A stretch of 64,000 nt of DNA, taken from assembly GCA_014843695.1 (NCBI GenBank), contig CM026387.1, forward strand, positions 66,198,139 through 66,262,138. Reading direction: 5' to 3'. This document shows, piece after piece, positions 1 to 10,611 of the stretch (position 1 is the stretch's first letter; every line of letters begins with the position of its first letter). Made by a program: the position numbers and the translations under genes. A model generated the notes under the pieces. The model searched no databases. It saw nothing but the letters and a program-made list of their open reading frames with translations, and was not told the DNA's origin. The DNA is from Archivesica marissinica (taxonomy: Eukaryota; Mollusca; Bivalvia; Venerida; Vesicomyidae).

Positions 1-1
1 T

Positions 2-417
2 AACGAAGAAGAAGTGAGGTTATCTACCTATTTTGCACAAAACCCAAAAACCAGCAAAGTGCAGACTAAGCTGAAACCATACAAATTCAAAGTTGGTGAC
101 TTAGAATAACATATTTAAGGAATATTTGTACACGTGCTTATGATGAATCATAGAGTGGTGAGGTGATTAGAATATGGAAACGATATCACAGAGGAACATT
201 GCCACTGTACATATTGCAAGATCTCGCAAAAAAAGAAATTACTGTTACATTTTACCAAAGTGAACTTCAGAAAATAGAATATGACCCTAACCAAAAATTT
301 AAAATGGAGACAATTTTGAAGACAAAGGGCAAAGGGAAAAACAAACAATACTTTGTTAAATCGAAATGTTATGGAAACAAATTTAATAGTTTGTTAGATG
401 CTACATCTTTGAAGTAA
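2..417 (+). pseudogene. Decayed C-terminal part of a Polinton/Maverick-type integrase (F54H12.3-like)
   Basis: The segment 163-417 reads openly and ends at a natural stop. It has the layout of the C-terminal region of retroviral-type integrases carried by Polinton/Maverick DNA transposons, annotated in many invertebrates as 'transposon-derived protein F54H12.3'. A basic KRYHRGTLPLY block is followed by an FYQSELQKI block and then a chromodomain-like end with GNKFNS. Upstream, positions 2-109 read in another frame, include KFKVGD and end in a stop; positions 110-162 hold one more in-frame stop. The piece is therefore a broken relic. Aromatic residues usual at the chromo-like end appear replaced (VKSKCY, NSLLDA). 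The catalytic core would lie left of the window. Family assignment is by recognition of motifs only. Confidence 0.7.
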
Positions 418-680
418 TTTCATGATATGATGTCACATTGTAAATATATTTCATGACCTCTGTGTATATACCACCTATTAATTTGTATGTAAATAAAATG
501 TAAAAAACTGCCATGTTTTGTTTTGTTTTTATAGTATCGAAACTTTCGCATCATATTTAGCATTATATTCAATGAAAAGGATACACAAGGTTTTGTGCTA
601 GAAATGGGGCAATTTCTGGAGTGTATGTACATCATGGTATGACAACAATCAAATTTGATGAATTGATATCCCCTCCAATC
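418..680. other. Intergenic, nothing recognised
   Basis: AT-rich sequence between the integrase relic and the first repeat block. An aataaa occurs at 491-496 downstream of the integrase stop and could be an old polyadenylation signal. I see no coding pattern. Confidence 0.4.
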
Positions 681-1400
681 TGGGGCTGAGCAGACAAATG
701 TGTGGATTTTTAGTCAATAACTGTGGTGATAGTGCGTAGACCCTGACGAATCACTGCACTCTTGCGATACATATATAGTTTAAGATTAATAACAGTTCAC
801 TAGTTTGTTGCTGAGAAGTGTGCATTTTTAGTCAACTAAAGAACCACAACTCTGGTGTTATTGCCCCGATCCGGATGAATGTTACACGTGCACCTGCGTA
901 CTATGGTAATACATATTTATTTTCAGTTTCATGAAATTCCATGAAGCGGTTACTGATTAAGGCCAAATTAGTGAATTTTTAATCAATTCAAGGGCATTAA
1001 CTCAGGTTTCACTATTGAAATGTGGGTCCGACTTGGAGGACAACACCGCACAGTGGTGATATACTTTTATATTAAGTTTTGATGACAGTCCATATAGCTG
1101 TTAGTTAGTTGTGGCCAATTTACTAAATTTTAAACAATTAAAGTGCCATAACACTGGTGTTATTGACCTGATCCGGACGAACGTTATAGGTGCACCTGCG
1201 TACAATGGTAATACATATTTATTTTGAGTTTGTGAAATTCCAATAAGCGGTCACTTAGTTAAGGCCAAATTAATGAATGTTTAATATATTCAAGGGCAAT
1301 AACTCTGCTTTCACTGTTGCAAATGTGAGTCAGACTTGCAGGACAATACAACACACTGGTGATGTAATTTTAGTTCAAGTTTGATGACCGTCCATACATT
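680..1400. repeat. Degenerate tandem repeat, about 150-bp unit, about 5 units
   Basis: A block resembling 'ggccaaattagtgaatttt' followed by 'caagggcaataactct' and a variable stretch recurs with starts near 685, 810, 960, 1113 and 1262. Units two apart resemble each other more closely (837 onward against 1139 onward), so the array also looks like a dimer of about 300 bp. Similar dispersed repeats are common in mollusc genomes. Confidence 0.65.
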
Positions 1401-2013
1401 GGTTACAGGCACTATGATGGTACATAATTAGTTGGTGTTTCATGAAATTCCACCCATGGGTTACATATATCTGACTGCGGACAACGCCAAATCTATATCC
1501 CTCCGCCTTTGGTGTGACAGTATTCATACAGATACATTTGAAATGAGGTACTACAGTCAAGTGTTAAACGCTAAAGTAATAACCTTTGACTGATACTTGT
1601 CAAACTGTTTTAGGTATTTACCATGATAGTGGTATTCTGTCAATAAATTTTAATAATCAAACTAGAAAAATGATTTTGCACTGTCTTTCAGTACGTTTTA
1701 CAGGCGCCCATCTTTATATTTTCAAGACACTTACAGCGTTACACAACTGATGTGTGAACTGTTACTGAAAATATAGTTTGGTTTGCCTTCCCTAGACTAT
1801 GCACTGATAGAACCTACGCAAAACGGGTATTCTACATTATAACTATATTTAGACGAGGTTTTTCCTAAATAATTCTGGGAGTATAAATTAATGAGTTTTT
1901 CCCTTCGCATGAACTCATTTACAGCAGGATCAGATTCTAAAATGCCACTCATCCCAAAAACAGACACGTGACGTAGTTTTCTATGATCTCTAGATTGGCT
2001 TATATCTCATATA
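1401..2013. other. Intergenic, nothing recognised
   Basis: Non-repetitive AT-rich sequence. A short ORF on the minus strand at 1375-1560 shows no recognisable domain and overlaps the repeat edge; I treat it as chance. Confidence 0.4.
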
Positions 2014-2905
2014 GGTACGCCTTCGTACCTGGACGCCGCGCTCAGTAGTTGTGCAATACACATACGTCATCAATAAGCAGGTGGCTCTATAGTGACACAT
2101 ATACTAAAAATAAAAACACACGTGTGTGACCTAATTTATATATTACCGTATATGCAAATGAGTTACTATAAACATAATTCAAAATGGCGCCCGTTTGTTT
2201 ACATCCAAAGAGACGCCAGTACTACTACATAGGGGTACGCCTTCGTACATGGACGCCGCGCTCAGTAGTTGTGCAATACACATACGTCATCAATAAGGAG
2301 GTGGCTCTATAGTGACACATTATCACACATATACTAAAAATAAACACACACGTGTGTGACCTACTTTATATTATCTTATATGCAAATGAGTTACTATAAA
2401 TATAATTCAATATGGCGCCCGTTTGTTTACATCCAAAGAGACGCCAGTACTACTACATAGAGGTACGCCTTCGTACATGGACGCCGCGCTCAGTAGCTGT
2501 GCACTACACATACGTCATCAATAAGGAGGTGGCTCTATAGTGACACATATACTAAAAATAAACACACACGTATGTGTGTGACCTACTTTATATTATCTTA
2601 TATGCAAATGAGTTACTATAAATATAATTCAATATGGCGCCCGTTTGTTTACATCCAAAGAGACGCCAGTACTACTACATAGAGGTACGCCTTCGTACAT
2701 GGACGCCGCGCTCAGTAGCTGTGCACTACACATACGTCATCAATAAGGAGGTGGCTCTATAGTGACACATATACTAAAAATAAACACACACGTATGTGAC
2801 CTACTTTATATTACCTTATAATTATGCAAATGAGTTACTATAAATAGAATTCAAACTGGCGCCCGTTTGTTTACATCCAAAGAGACTCCAGTACTACTGT
2901 TATAT
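2014..2905. repeat. Tandem array, 4 copies of a 220-228 bp unit with promoter-like motifs
   Basis: Units begin with 'ggtacgccttcgtac' at 2014, 2234, 2462 and 2684 and are highly similar. Each unit carries, in order on the plus strand, 'tacgtcatcaa' (ATF/CRE-like), a CACACGTRTGTG E-box-like block, the octamer ATGCAAAT, 'actataaata' (TATA-like, slightly altered in unit 1), ATGGCGCC (altered in unit 4) and 'tgtttac' (forkhead-like). Its right edge abuts the broken LINE on the minus strand, so it may instead be an expanded 3' region of that or another element. Confidence 0.9.
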
Positions 2906-3871
2906 ACTACTACTAGGTAATTTTCAATAGTGATAGCAACCAGATAATTATGAATTTTATACATAATGATAACCTACTGTCAATACGCCGTTGATCTAGT
3001 CTACGTAGATTTAGGGAATGTATCATGTCTGTAACACTAGAGGTACGATAGAAATTAGCCTTTATCCAACGGGCTACCCTTCGCTGAACACCTTCAACTT
3101 GGTCTATCAATGTTTGGGTATGGGTCGACCAAATCTCGGAGCCATGTTCCAGCTGGGGTCTCACTAGTGTCTGGTAAGCCATGGACGTAAGGGGTTCGGA
3201 TTTGACCTCGATGTTTCTGTGTAGAAATCCTAATGTTCGGTTAGCTATCTTTGGTGACCTTTTTATGTAAGCGTCCCTAGGTATTTGGCTGAGGTGACCG
3301 ACTCAAGTAGGACTCCGTGGAGTTTATATTGTCTGGAAATATGATGTATCCTTCTGGTGACGTGGATAACTTGACATTTGGAGGGGTTATATTCCATGTC
3401 CAACTCCCACTCTTCTAATCTCTTAAGATCGTTTTGGAGTGTGACTGACTCATTTGCAGATGTCAGTGATATATAGCCTGCAGTATCATCTGTACATATA
3501 CGGACTTTGGAACTGATGTTTTGTGGGAGGTCGTTTATATAGGCTATGAATAGCAGGGGTCCAAGTACGGATCCCTGTGGGACTCCAGAAGACACATGAA
3601 TGACTTCTGAACTAATACAATTAAAGGCCTGCAGTTTGACCCCGTCCAATGGATAACTACCGATATACAGGATGACCTCCCTTTTCAAGTTGCGTCCCTT
3701 AGACTCTGGGTAGTTCCGGTCAAATGTACATGAATTATAACATATCTTGGGAAATGAAGCGATAATCAAGCCATATGACCAGATATTGCATAGTACTTGT
3801 GTGCGTCGTCTACATATCAAACAAGTAAGTATATTATTGGATGCACACGGATCGATCTTTAAATTAAGCAT
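2906..3871 (-). pseudogene. Non-LTR retrotransposon (jockey/CR1-like LINE) reverse transcriptase, broken
   Basis: Two minus-strand reading frames, 3263-3871 and 2913-3182, together cover the second half of a LINE reverse transcriptase. The first contains the motif-B block GVPQGSVLGPLLFIAYINDL, then a catalytic block reading CTDDTAGY where functional members usually have an aromatic residue plus ADD; both aspartates remain. NPSKCQVIHVTR and SAKYLGTL follow. The second frame holds MAYQTLVRPQLEHGSEIW, VEGVQRRVARW and SSVTDMIHSLNLRRLDQRR. The two parts are separated by a frame break between 3182 and 3263. A further frame change occurs near 2960, and the match stops at about 2906 where the 222-bp array begins. 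The N-terminal third of the upper frame is not recognisable. It is inactive. Confidence 0.85.
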
Positions 3872-4190
3872 ACTGTAGCTTTCATTTAAAGTGGTTTTGT
3901 AATATTACCGTGTTTATATTTCGGATATGTTATAATTTCGGATATTCTATACATCTATCTCAAATATGGTCCGCAAGTGTTACAGGCATGACAAGTTTCA
4001 ATTAATCAATTAATTTACTTAGCCCCCGTTCAATAATGACTGACAATATACCGTTTTATTACATGATATGCGTTATTAAATTCCATATTTACAAAAAACA
4101 AATGAATATCCTCTATATACCATGTTGATTATCAGTTGATTATTTACGATCACTAATTCACTATCACAATATCTTAATATTGTTTACTTT
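3872..4190. other. Intergenic or intron, nothing coding seen
   Basis: AT-rich sequence that ends in a pyrimidine-rich tract and 'tttactttcag' at 4183-4193, a good splice acceptor for the segment that follows. It may therefore be intronic or a 5' flank. Confidence 0.4.
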
Positions 4191-4193
4191 CAG

Positions 4194-5162
4194 AATGGAG
4201 AATGACGTTCTAGATGAAGAAGGTCTGTCAGCTTGGACAAAGAAGAAACTGGTGGCATGGCTTGTGGACCACAAGAAGAAGAAGTCTGGAAACAAGAAGG
4301 TTCTAGTTGACAGGATTTTAAGGTCTGTACGCTTTGATGACTCAGATTCAGACTGGGGAAGCGACACTGATGAGGAATATACAGTTCCAAGTATTAGCAG
4401 CCTTGACAACAACTGGGAACCGCTGCTCACCAACCTGTGTCCTCCACTGAGAAGCGAAGACGTAGACAACTATTTCGTATTTAACAAGAACCCCGTCACT
4501 GGGAAAACACAGGGATGTCACAGGCAACTGAAGAAAGCAAAGAAATTTTGTAAGGAAAAGTACATTTATGATTTGGAAGCATAACGAGATTGGGGACAGC
4601 CCATATTGTTACATTAGAGGAAAGTGCAAGCCGAGCATGAAGGAAGTCATCAATGTAGGTGTCCATGGTCAACAAACACAGAATTATACACTGCATGTAG
4701 TGCTGATAAAAAGCACGGGTAAAATCGAGTCGGGGCGCTGCAATTGTAAACCAGGATTGTCAGGCCTGTGCAGCCACATTGGTGGACTGTTACTGACCCT
4801 AGTCGAAATAAAGGAAGCCTGCACTTCAAAAGGCTGTGCGTGGTTAAAGCCTCAGACTGACCTGCAGATGAAACCTAAGCGCTTGGAAGACATCAGGTTT
4901 ACAACAAATGGTGAGGCGACAACCAAACCATATCCAGACACATACCAGGCAGGCCTATGCAAGGATCCAGACACCTTCCTGTGTGACATCATGGCTGGAC
5001 TCAAGGTTGCTAATCCAAACAGTGTCCTGTACCGAACAATGGATCCAGACATTACTGATCTGTCTGATATAACTTCCAAATACCAGCCTCCATTTATGTT
5101 CACTGATAGTGTGGACTTGAATTCAATGGTATGCCAATCAGAGTTTAGGACATTTGCTGCAG
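4194..5162 (+). pseudogene. Exon-like segment of a SAP-like/SWIM zinc-finger protein, one frameshift
   Basis: A splice-acceptor-like 'tttactttcag' ends at 4193, the first ATG is at 4195-4197, and a donor-like 'gcag|gtattc' lies at 5162/5163, so this looks like one large exon. The N-terminal part (4195-4584) contains LSAWTKKKLVAWL..KKVLVDRIL, which resembles a SAP-type DNA-binding helix pair, then an acidic stretch (DDSDSDWGSDTDEE). Near 4575 the frame changes by one base. The downstream frame (from 4568) carries YCYIRGKCKPSMK and then CNCKPGLSGLCSH, a CxCx7CxH SWIM zinc finger. Known proteins of this kind in molluscs and cnidarians often continue into a YqaJ-type nuclease domain; I do not see one before the putative donor. 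The frameshift may be real decay or an assembly error. After 5163 the open frame runs on to 5293 without recognisable content, as expected for intron read-through. Confidence 0.65.
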
Positions 5163-5289
5163 GTATTCATTTATATTTTCTAGGTTGTAGTACTTGGGGA
5201 TCGATTCCCGTGGTACATATTGTTGCTTTTCAAAATGAAGCATACACACACATGAATTTTCAGTCACTGGTAGATTTGGGCGGTGTAGT

Positions 5290-5454
5290 TTAAGGCCACA
5301 GTTTCCTCCTTTCAATTTCAGATTTTGATTTTCCTCCTGGAATCCTGTGGAGTGTTACACGAACACCGTCTTTCAATGTTTTGTTTTCGTACCTCTTACA
5401 CAGTACACAATACCGCTTGCCACCCGACATCGCCCGTTTAACATTTTCATCCAT
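5290..5454 (-). CDS. THAP-type zinc-finger ORF (54 codons, probably an exon or fragment)
   Basis: On the minus strand an ATG at 5454 opens a 54-codon frame ending at the stop 5290-5292. It contains RYCVLCKRYENKTLK, then VRVTLHRIP and ERRKLW. That is the start of a THAP C2CH zinc finger: C-x2-C, the hydrophobic-HRxP block and the following Lys-Leu-Trp. THAP domains are about 80-90 residues, so the C-terminal Cys-His pair is missing here and would need a further exon. Upstream, at higher coordinates, a minus-strand 'tttatttttcag' acceptor-like tract precedes the ATG by a few tens of bases. THAP domains bind DNA and are typical of P-element-like transposases and of derived regulators. I cannot tell which this is. 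Confidence 0.6.
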   Translation of the reverse strand: MDENVKRAMSGGKRYCVLCKRYENKTLKDGVRVTLHRIPGGKSKSEIERRKLWP

Positions 5455-6031
5455 GACTTCTGCACTGCAGCATCAATCTGTAACTGAAAAATAAACGGTC
5501 ATATACTACTGTGTATATATATATATATATATATATATGAATAAGAAATAAATAATCAACAGCACAGGATAAGGCATGTAACGTCATTTTCTTTTCACTC
5601 TTTATATATATACTGTTAAAGAAAATACCTAATTTATACAAACAGGCGAATGAATTCAGAATAATGATTAATCAGAATAACAATCATAACAACAGTCGTA
5701 GTCATCGTGTAATAACAAGTCACCGACTGACCGTAAAGCAGTTTAACGCCTAGAATTGTAACTGGCACAAAATGACCATAAAACAATATAGTCGTTATGA
5801 AGGAACAAACACAAATGAACAAAACTCTCAGTACCTATCAACCCGAGTGCAATACCATGCCCCTGAAAACTCCCGACGGTATGCAGAATGTCAACGTCTA
5901 TGATAGATCTGCTTTAATCATTAATTTCCACACGATGATGGTCCACACACAATACAGGCTATGCAGCAGCACAGTCTGGACACTGAAAGACACAAAACCT
6001 TTGATTTAATCAACAACTATTTATCATTGAA
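5455..6031. other. Intergenic; (TA)n microsatellite at about 5512-5539
   Basis: Contains a pure TA run of about 25 bases and otherwise unremarkable AT-rich sequence. A 70-codon ORF at 5797-6009 (+) has no recognisable domain, and I do not call it a gene. Confidence 0.4.
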
Positions 6032-7026
6032 GGTCCTCATTCCGTGACTGTCCTAATTCCGGTGCTATTTGTTTAAATCTCGTAACGCGCGATATTTACT
6101 GACGTCATACACGCGCTCCGATGTAAATATTTACTAAAGCTGTAGCTATCTGTCAACATTCAAACAAGAGTAAAATGAGACAAAAACAGGTAAACATTTG
6201 TTGAAACATGTCACGCATATAAAATAATACCTTTTCTACTATTACCAAATAAATGTTCATTTAAATACCCTTTTTTGGCCCCAAAAACATTGTTCAGAAA
6301 TGTTACCACCCGTCTGCTCTGAAACCAGGCTTTGATTGACAGATCTAATTCTGAAGTGGACTTTTTCTATAAGGCCAAGCCTAATTTATTTATTTTGTTT
6401 TCAGTCCTATCCCTTATAAACAATTTTAGTTTTTTTAGGCTAATCCTAGGCAGGTGAGGAGAAAGAACAGACACTAAAGAGATTTCCAAGTGTGTATCTC
6501 TAATATTTGCAAAGTGGAGATTGTGTGACAGAGTTAATTGGGGCAAACTCTGTAACCACTGGGTGCATTTGACATATTGCACCACAGTCGGGGTACTTAG
6601 AAGAGGAGACAGTCATGTGTCCTTGCTGTGACACTAGAGAGGAGTAGAATAAAACAGTTACATAAAACAACAGTTAATAATTTAGTGTTTTAACAGTTAT
6701 TAGTGTTAACAAAGTTAAAAATAGATTTTGGAATTATATCTTATATTTGAACTATTTGGAAAAACACCACATAATTAATTAAGAGTGCCTAATTCACTGT
6801 TACCCAAGAGTTACCGGAATTGGGTCACATGTAAAATTACGGACAAATTTACAGTAGTTCAGAACAAATCGTGATTACTCTTTGGAAACACATGCATTTA
6901 TGTTGAAATTTGATGCAACATGTTGGAAAAGGATTTGTTGACTAAGATATGTATACGTCTTTGTATATTTTACAAACTATTATGCACATTTTAATGAGTG
7001 TTTCGTATCCTACCGGAATGAGGACC
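6032..7026. mobile_element. Possible non-autonomous DNA element with 13-bp terminal inverted repeats
   Basis: The sequence 'ggtcctcattccg' at 6032-6044 recurs as its exact reverse complement at 7014-7026, 995 bp from end to end. A second, shorter inverted pair ('aattccggt' at about 6052 and 'accggaatt' at about 6811) lies inside. I see no clear target-site duplication and no transposase. The interior is AT-rich and contains TGACGTCA near 6100. A foldback or MITE-like element is the best guess. Confidence 0.35.
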
Positions 7027-8673
7027 CTCGAGGCTATTATTAAAAACAAAAACATAAAGCATTGCCTACTTCCAATCATGTAAATACATTTTTATATTTT
7101 AAATAGTACAAATAGGGGTCTTCATCGTGTGTTTAAAAAGAAGGCAAAACATAATGTTACTGTAGTCCTTCGTTAGTAATTTAATAATCATTTCAAGTGG
7201 GTGGGGTAAAATAACAAGTGTTTCCATTATTATTATTTTAACCTCACTGGTACTTTAATAGTTTGAAATAAGCGTACACTATGAATTTAATTCATGAAAA
7301 TATACCTGCTAAAATGATTTGTACACCAAGAGCCTCGAACATGTAGAATTTGTCGAAAATATTCAACGATCGTTTCCACTGTTCATCAAACAACCGGAAC
7401 TACCCAGATAGCAGGTGCGCGTTTTAATCTTAATATTTTAACGACTTGTAACCCATGTCATATTTATGTTAAAGGGAACTAATTATTGATATTTAGTACA
7501 TGTACATTATAATGTTTCCAAACCCTGCTGCAAGCGTACCACCCAATAGTTTCCCTATATGGCCTAATAAAATCACTGGTCTGAATCATATCATAATTAT
7601 ATAGCCTGGTCCCATACTATGTCTTTGTATAATATATACTAGTCTTCACTACTATTGTGTATAAAGTATTATGGGTGAGTGATTGTGAGTGACAATCAGG
7701 TCAGATGTGTGAATGAGTGAACTAACTCAACTAATTAGGTGCACTTTCCAACTAACTTGTTCAAGACCCTTATCCCACACTCTATCTCTACTAGTCAAAC
7801 GGATACGTTGCAAAGCTATCCTGTTTACGTTAATATATACTATACTAGTAACTTTATACATATATATAATATATGTATCAGCTGATAGCCGGACTCTGGT
7901 AATGTAATGTTTTATCTTTGATATTTTACATTGTAAAATATTTATTTGAACTGCTGGAATTGGAATTGTGTATTTACTATTTTGTATTGTGAAATTAAGT
8001 AGAATGATTTGTACATAATAATATTATGTATATATTGTATTTTACAGGCTCTTTATATCCATATATACGAAAATACGGAAACAACCAGAGTTTGTCATTT
8101 CTATAAACTCCCCGGTCTACAGACTAAATACCGCGTTGTCGGACATATCGGTAGGACCCCATTGTAAAGATTTATACTTTACTACCTGTTCCATGTGATT
8201 AGTGGCTTGTATCAACAATGTAGCAGTACATTCAGTATAATTTGGCGTATGTAGGTATTTTCTAACGGTTAATATGCACGATCACTCTGTGAGCTGAGAA
8301 TTAGTCAAAATGAGGCCCTGACAATTTAAGTAAACGTATATTATTGATTGTAAAGAAAATTGATAGTTATGAGTATTCAAACTACATAATCCAGATCAGC
8401 CCAGGGACATAGATTACATGTTATGTAGGTGCCTCATCAGACGTAGCGTAATCACTGAGACTGATAATTTGTATGCATGTATAATGTGCGCTATGGTTGT
8501 GATCTGTGCAATCTAATTCAAAATTCAGTTCATGTGTTGACCTAATCAAATATGTATATATATAATATGTATGTATTTATATGAATAAACTATATGTGTT
8601 CGTTATATGGTAACCTTCATACTTCATTTAATTATATATCTACAGTATTATTCGCAAGTTTTCTGTTATATTT
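7027..8673. other. Intergenic, no gene recognised
   Basis: About 1.6 kb of AT-rich sequence. ORFs up to 64 codons carry no recognisable motif. It forms the left flank of the Ty3/Gypsy insertion. Confidence 0.4.
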
Positions 8674-9321
8674 TGTCACAGGGCTCACTTGCACAACAAC
8701 GCCTGGCGTAGGTTCGATTGTTTATTTTCTGTACGTATAGGGATAGGGCCTAAAACATACAATATATACACTCATAAATCTACAGTAAAAACATGATAAA
8801 ACAATACAATATTGCACATAATTAATTCCACGCGTATGTACACAATACAACATATATATATTATCTCTATAGTAATTCAATATAAATATCTTACCACAGC
8901 GTTAACTAAGCATCTTTCCAATATAAATTGGAAAGTCTTTAAATAAGAAACAACTATCTCGTAAGAGTTCATCTATAGATCTGCACTGAGAAACAGTCCA
9001 GAATAACCAGAAAAGGGATTAGATTAGCAAGGAGCCAATGCATTCAAACCTTTCATACATCTCTCATTCATATACATACAACAGACAAAACGATTGGACA
9101 TACAGTGACAACTGCTCACCTGGGGTTGATTCTGCAAACGTCGACAATTTCCGCCACAGACGGACATTGCCGATCGTCACCGATTCACACTCGAGTGAAC
9201 AGACAACGACAAGACATGAAGTCATCCGTATATACGACGCATGCGCTATTGAAACTGCGTTAACTATGGAACGCCGCATCCGTCATATAAACACATACAT
9301 ATAAAAACACAACCTGTGACA
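8674..9321 (-). repeat. 3' LTR of the Ty3/Gypsy element (complete, 648 bp)
   Basis: Begins TGTCACAGG and ends CCTGTGACA on the plus strand, a perfect 9-bp inverted terminal pair of TG...CA type. The inner border at 9322 carries 'ttctcccctgc', whose complement is the purine-rich tract expected just before a 3' LTR. An 88-codon ORF inside (9038-9304) recurs in the other LTR only because the LTR is duplicated. Confidence 0.92.
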
Positions 9322-10318
9322 TTCTCCCCTGCTAGGAGAAAATGGCTCCCGACATTTACTAATATACAACCACACAATCTACAATTCCAATAACTCCATA
9401 ATTACAATACCAGTCAGTACTCGACCAAAGAATACAAACTATTGATCACAGCGATCTACCCTACTACAAGAACACATTTATTCTAAACATATTATCTTGT
9501 GCAAACTGAGCAATCTGAAATGAAATTGAAAGTAATAGATAATGTACCATTAAACTACAGCAAACCATTATCATACGATGCGTAATCATATGATATAATT
9601 ATCTGAAATGTTATCTCGCAATTAATTCACACACATGTGTTGTTGTTGTTGTTGAACGACACTTTCATCAGCCGTGAACTACTGCTAACATTAATAATTG
9701 CTGCAAAATCACAATAATACAATTATATGTATTGTACTACATTCCGTAATAATTCTAACTGTATAGAACCAGTTTATGTATCTGCACTTTAATACATAAC
9801 CACTTTAAAGGTACTGTCCCTGAAATTTACATAATTACTAAAATTAAAGCTATTAATCCTCATTGACACATTAAAGGTACTAACCCTGAAATATACAGAA
9901 TTATAGTTACTGTTTCACAATAAAAACACATGCATTTAAAGGTACTCTCTCAAATATGAAGAGAATATAAACAATAGCAATTTATAGCTCAATTTCTCCA
10001 CATCTATAAAACACTAAAATATTAGCAAATCATGGTCACAACAAACTAGATACATGTAGTATGCTCAAATGACATACCGGAAATAAACATGTTAACATTG
10101 ATTGTGTTAAACACTTCCCTTAGATGTCTGAAATTTCTAATATCTGAGTAAATGCAATTTTTACTCTGAAACTGAAAAATATAAGTAATCTGAAACTGAA
10201 ATAACCTACATGTAATAGGATCATCAGAAACTATATTATATATACAAAATACAGACAAACAAAGAATTTCAACAGTATACATGTACATTGAAATTTATCC
10301 TCCGACATTCTCCCCTGT
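9322..10318 (-). other. 3' non-coding region of the Ty3/Gypsy element with duplicated polypurine tract
   Basis: About 1 kb between the last pol-frame stop and the 3' LTR. The minus-strand tract 'aggggagaatgtc' occurs twice, at the LTR border (about 9319-9331) and again right next to the pol stop (about 10306-10318). Three imperfect copies of 'ttaaaggtact' lie at about 9804, 9871 and 9936. No env-like reading frame is visible. Confidence 0.6.
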
Positions 10319-10611
10319 CTACCAATAACCGTAGAATCCACACCTTTCCTGTTCAGGAAAATAATTCTCAGTTGTTGTAGCGATAACTGGTGCTACCCAT
10401 TCACCGTATCTGTCAGGCGGTTTTTGCTGTCGTTGCGGTCTCTGTCCTCTCGGAGCTGCAACTGGAGTTCCTGAAACCTCTGAAACTTTATTAATAGTTT
10501 TACTATGATTTGTATTACTAGTGTTGTTTCTAGAAATCTCCCTGTTAGCAATAGCTGGCTGACTTCTATCTGAAATGTGAAAATCAGTAGAATTGAAAGA
10601 ACTAGCCTAGT
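10319..10611 (-). pseudogene. Continuation of the pol C-terminal tail in another frame
   Basis: After the stop of the integrase frame at 10612, a different minus-strand frame stays open to a stop at 10319-10321. It is rich in Asn, Ser, Arg, Gln and Pro and contains PPDRYGEWV, a motif common just before the end of Gypsy pol proteins. A small frame change near 10612 therefore seems to have shortened pol. Confidence 0.6.

Noticed and set aside
5797..6009. 70-codon ORF
   Set aside because: No domain, AT-rich codon use, no neighbours that support it.
9038..9304. 88-codon ORF found twice (also at 17609)
   Set aside because: It lies inside the LTR and is duplicated with it; no domain, and opposite to the element's transcription.
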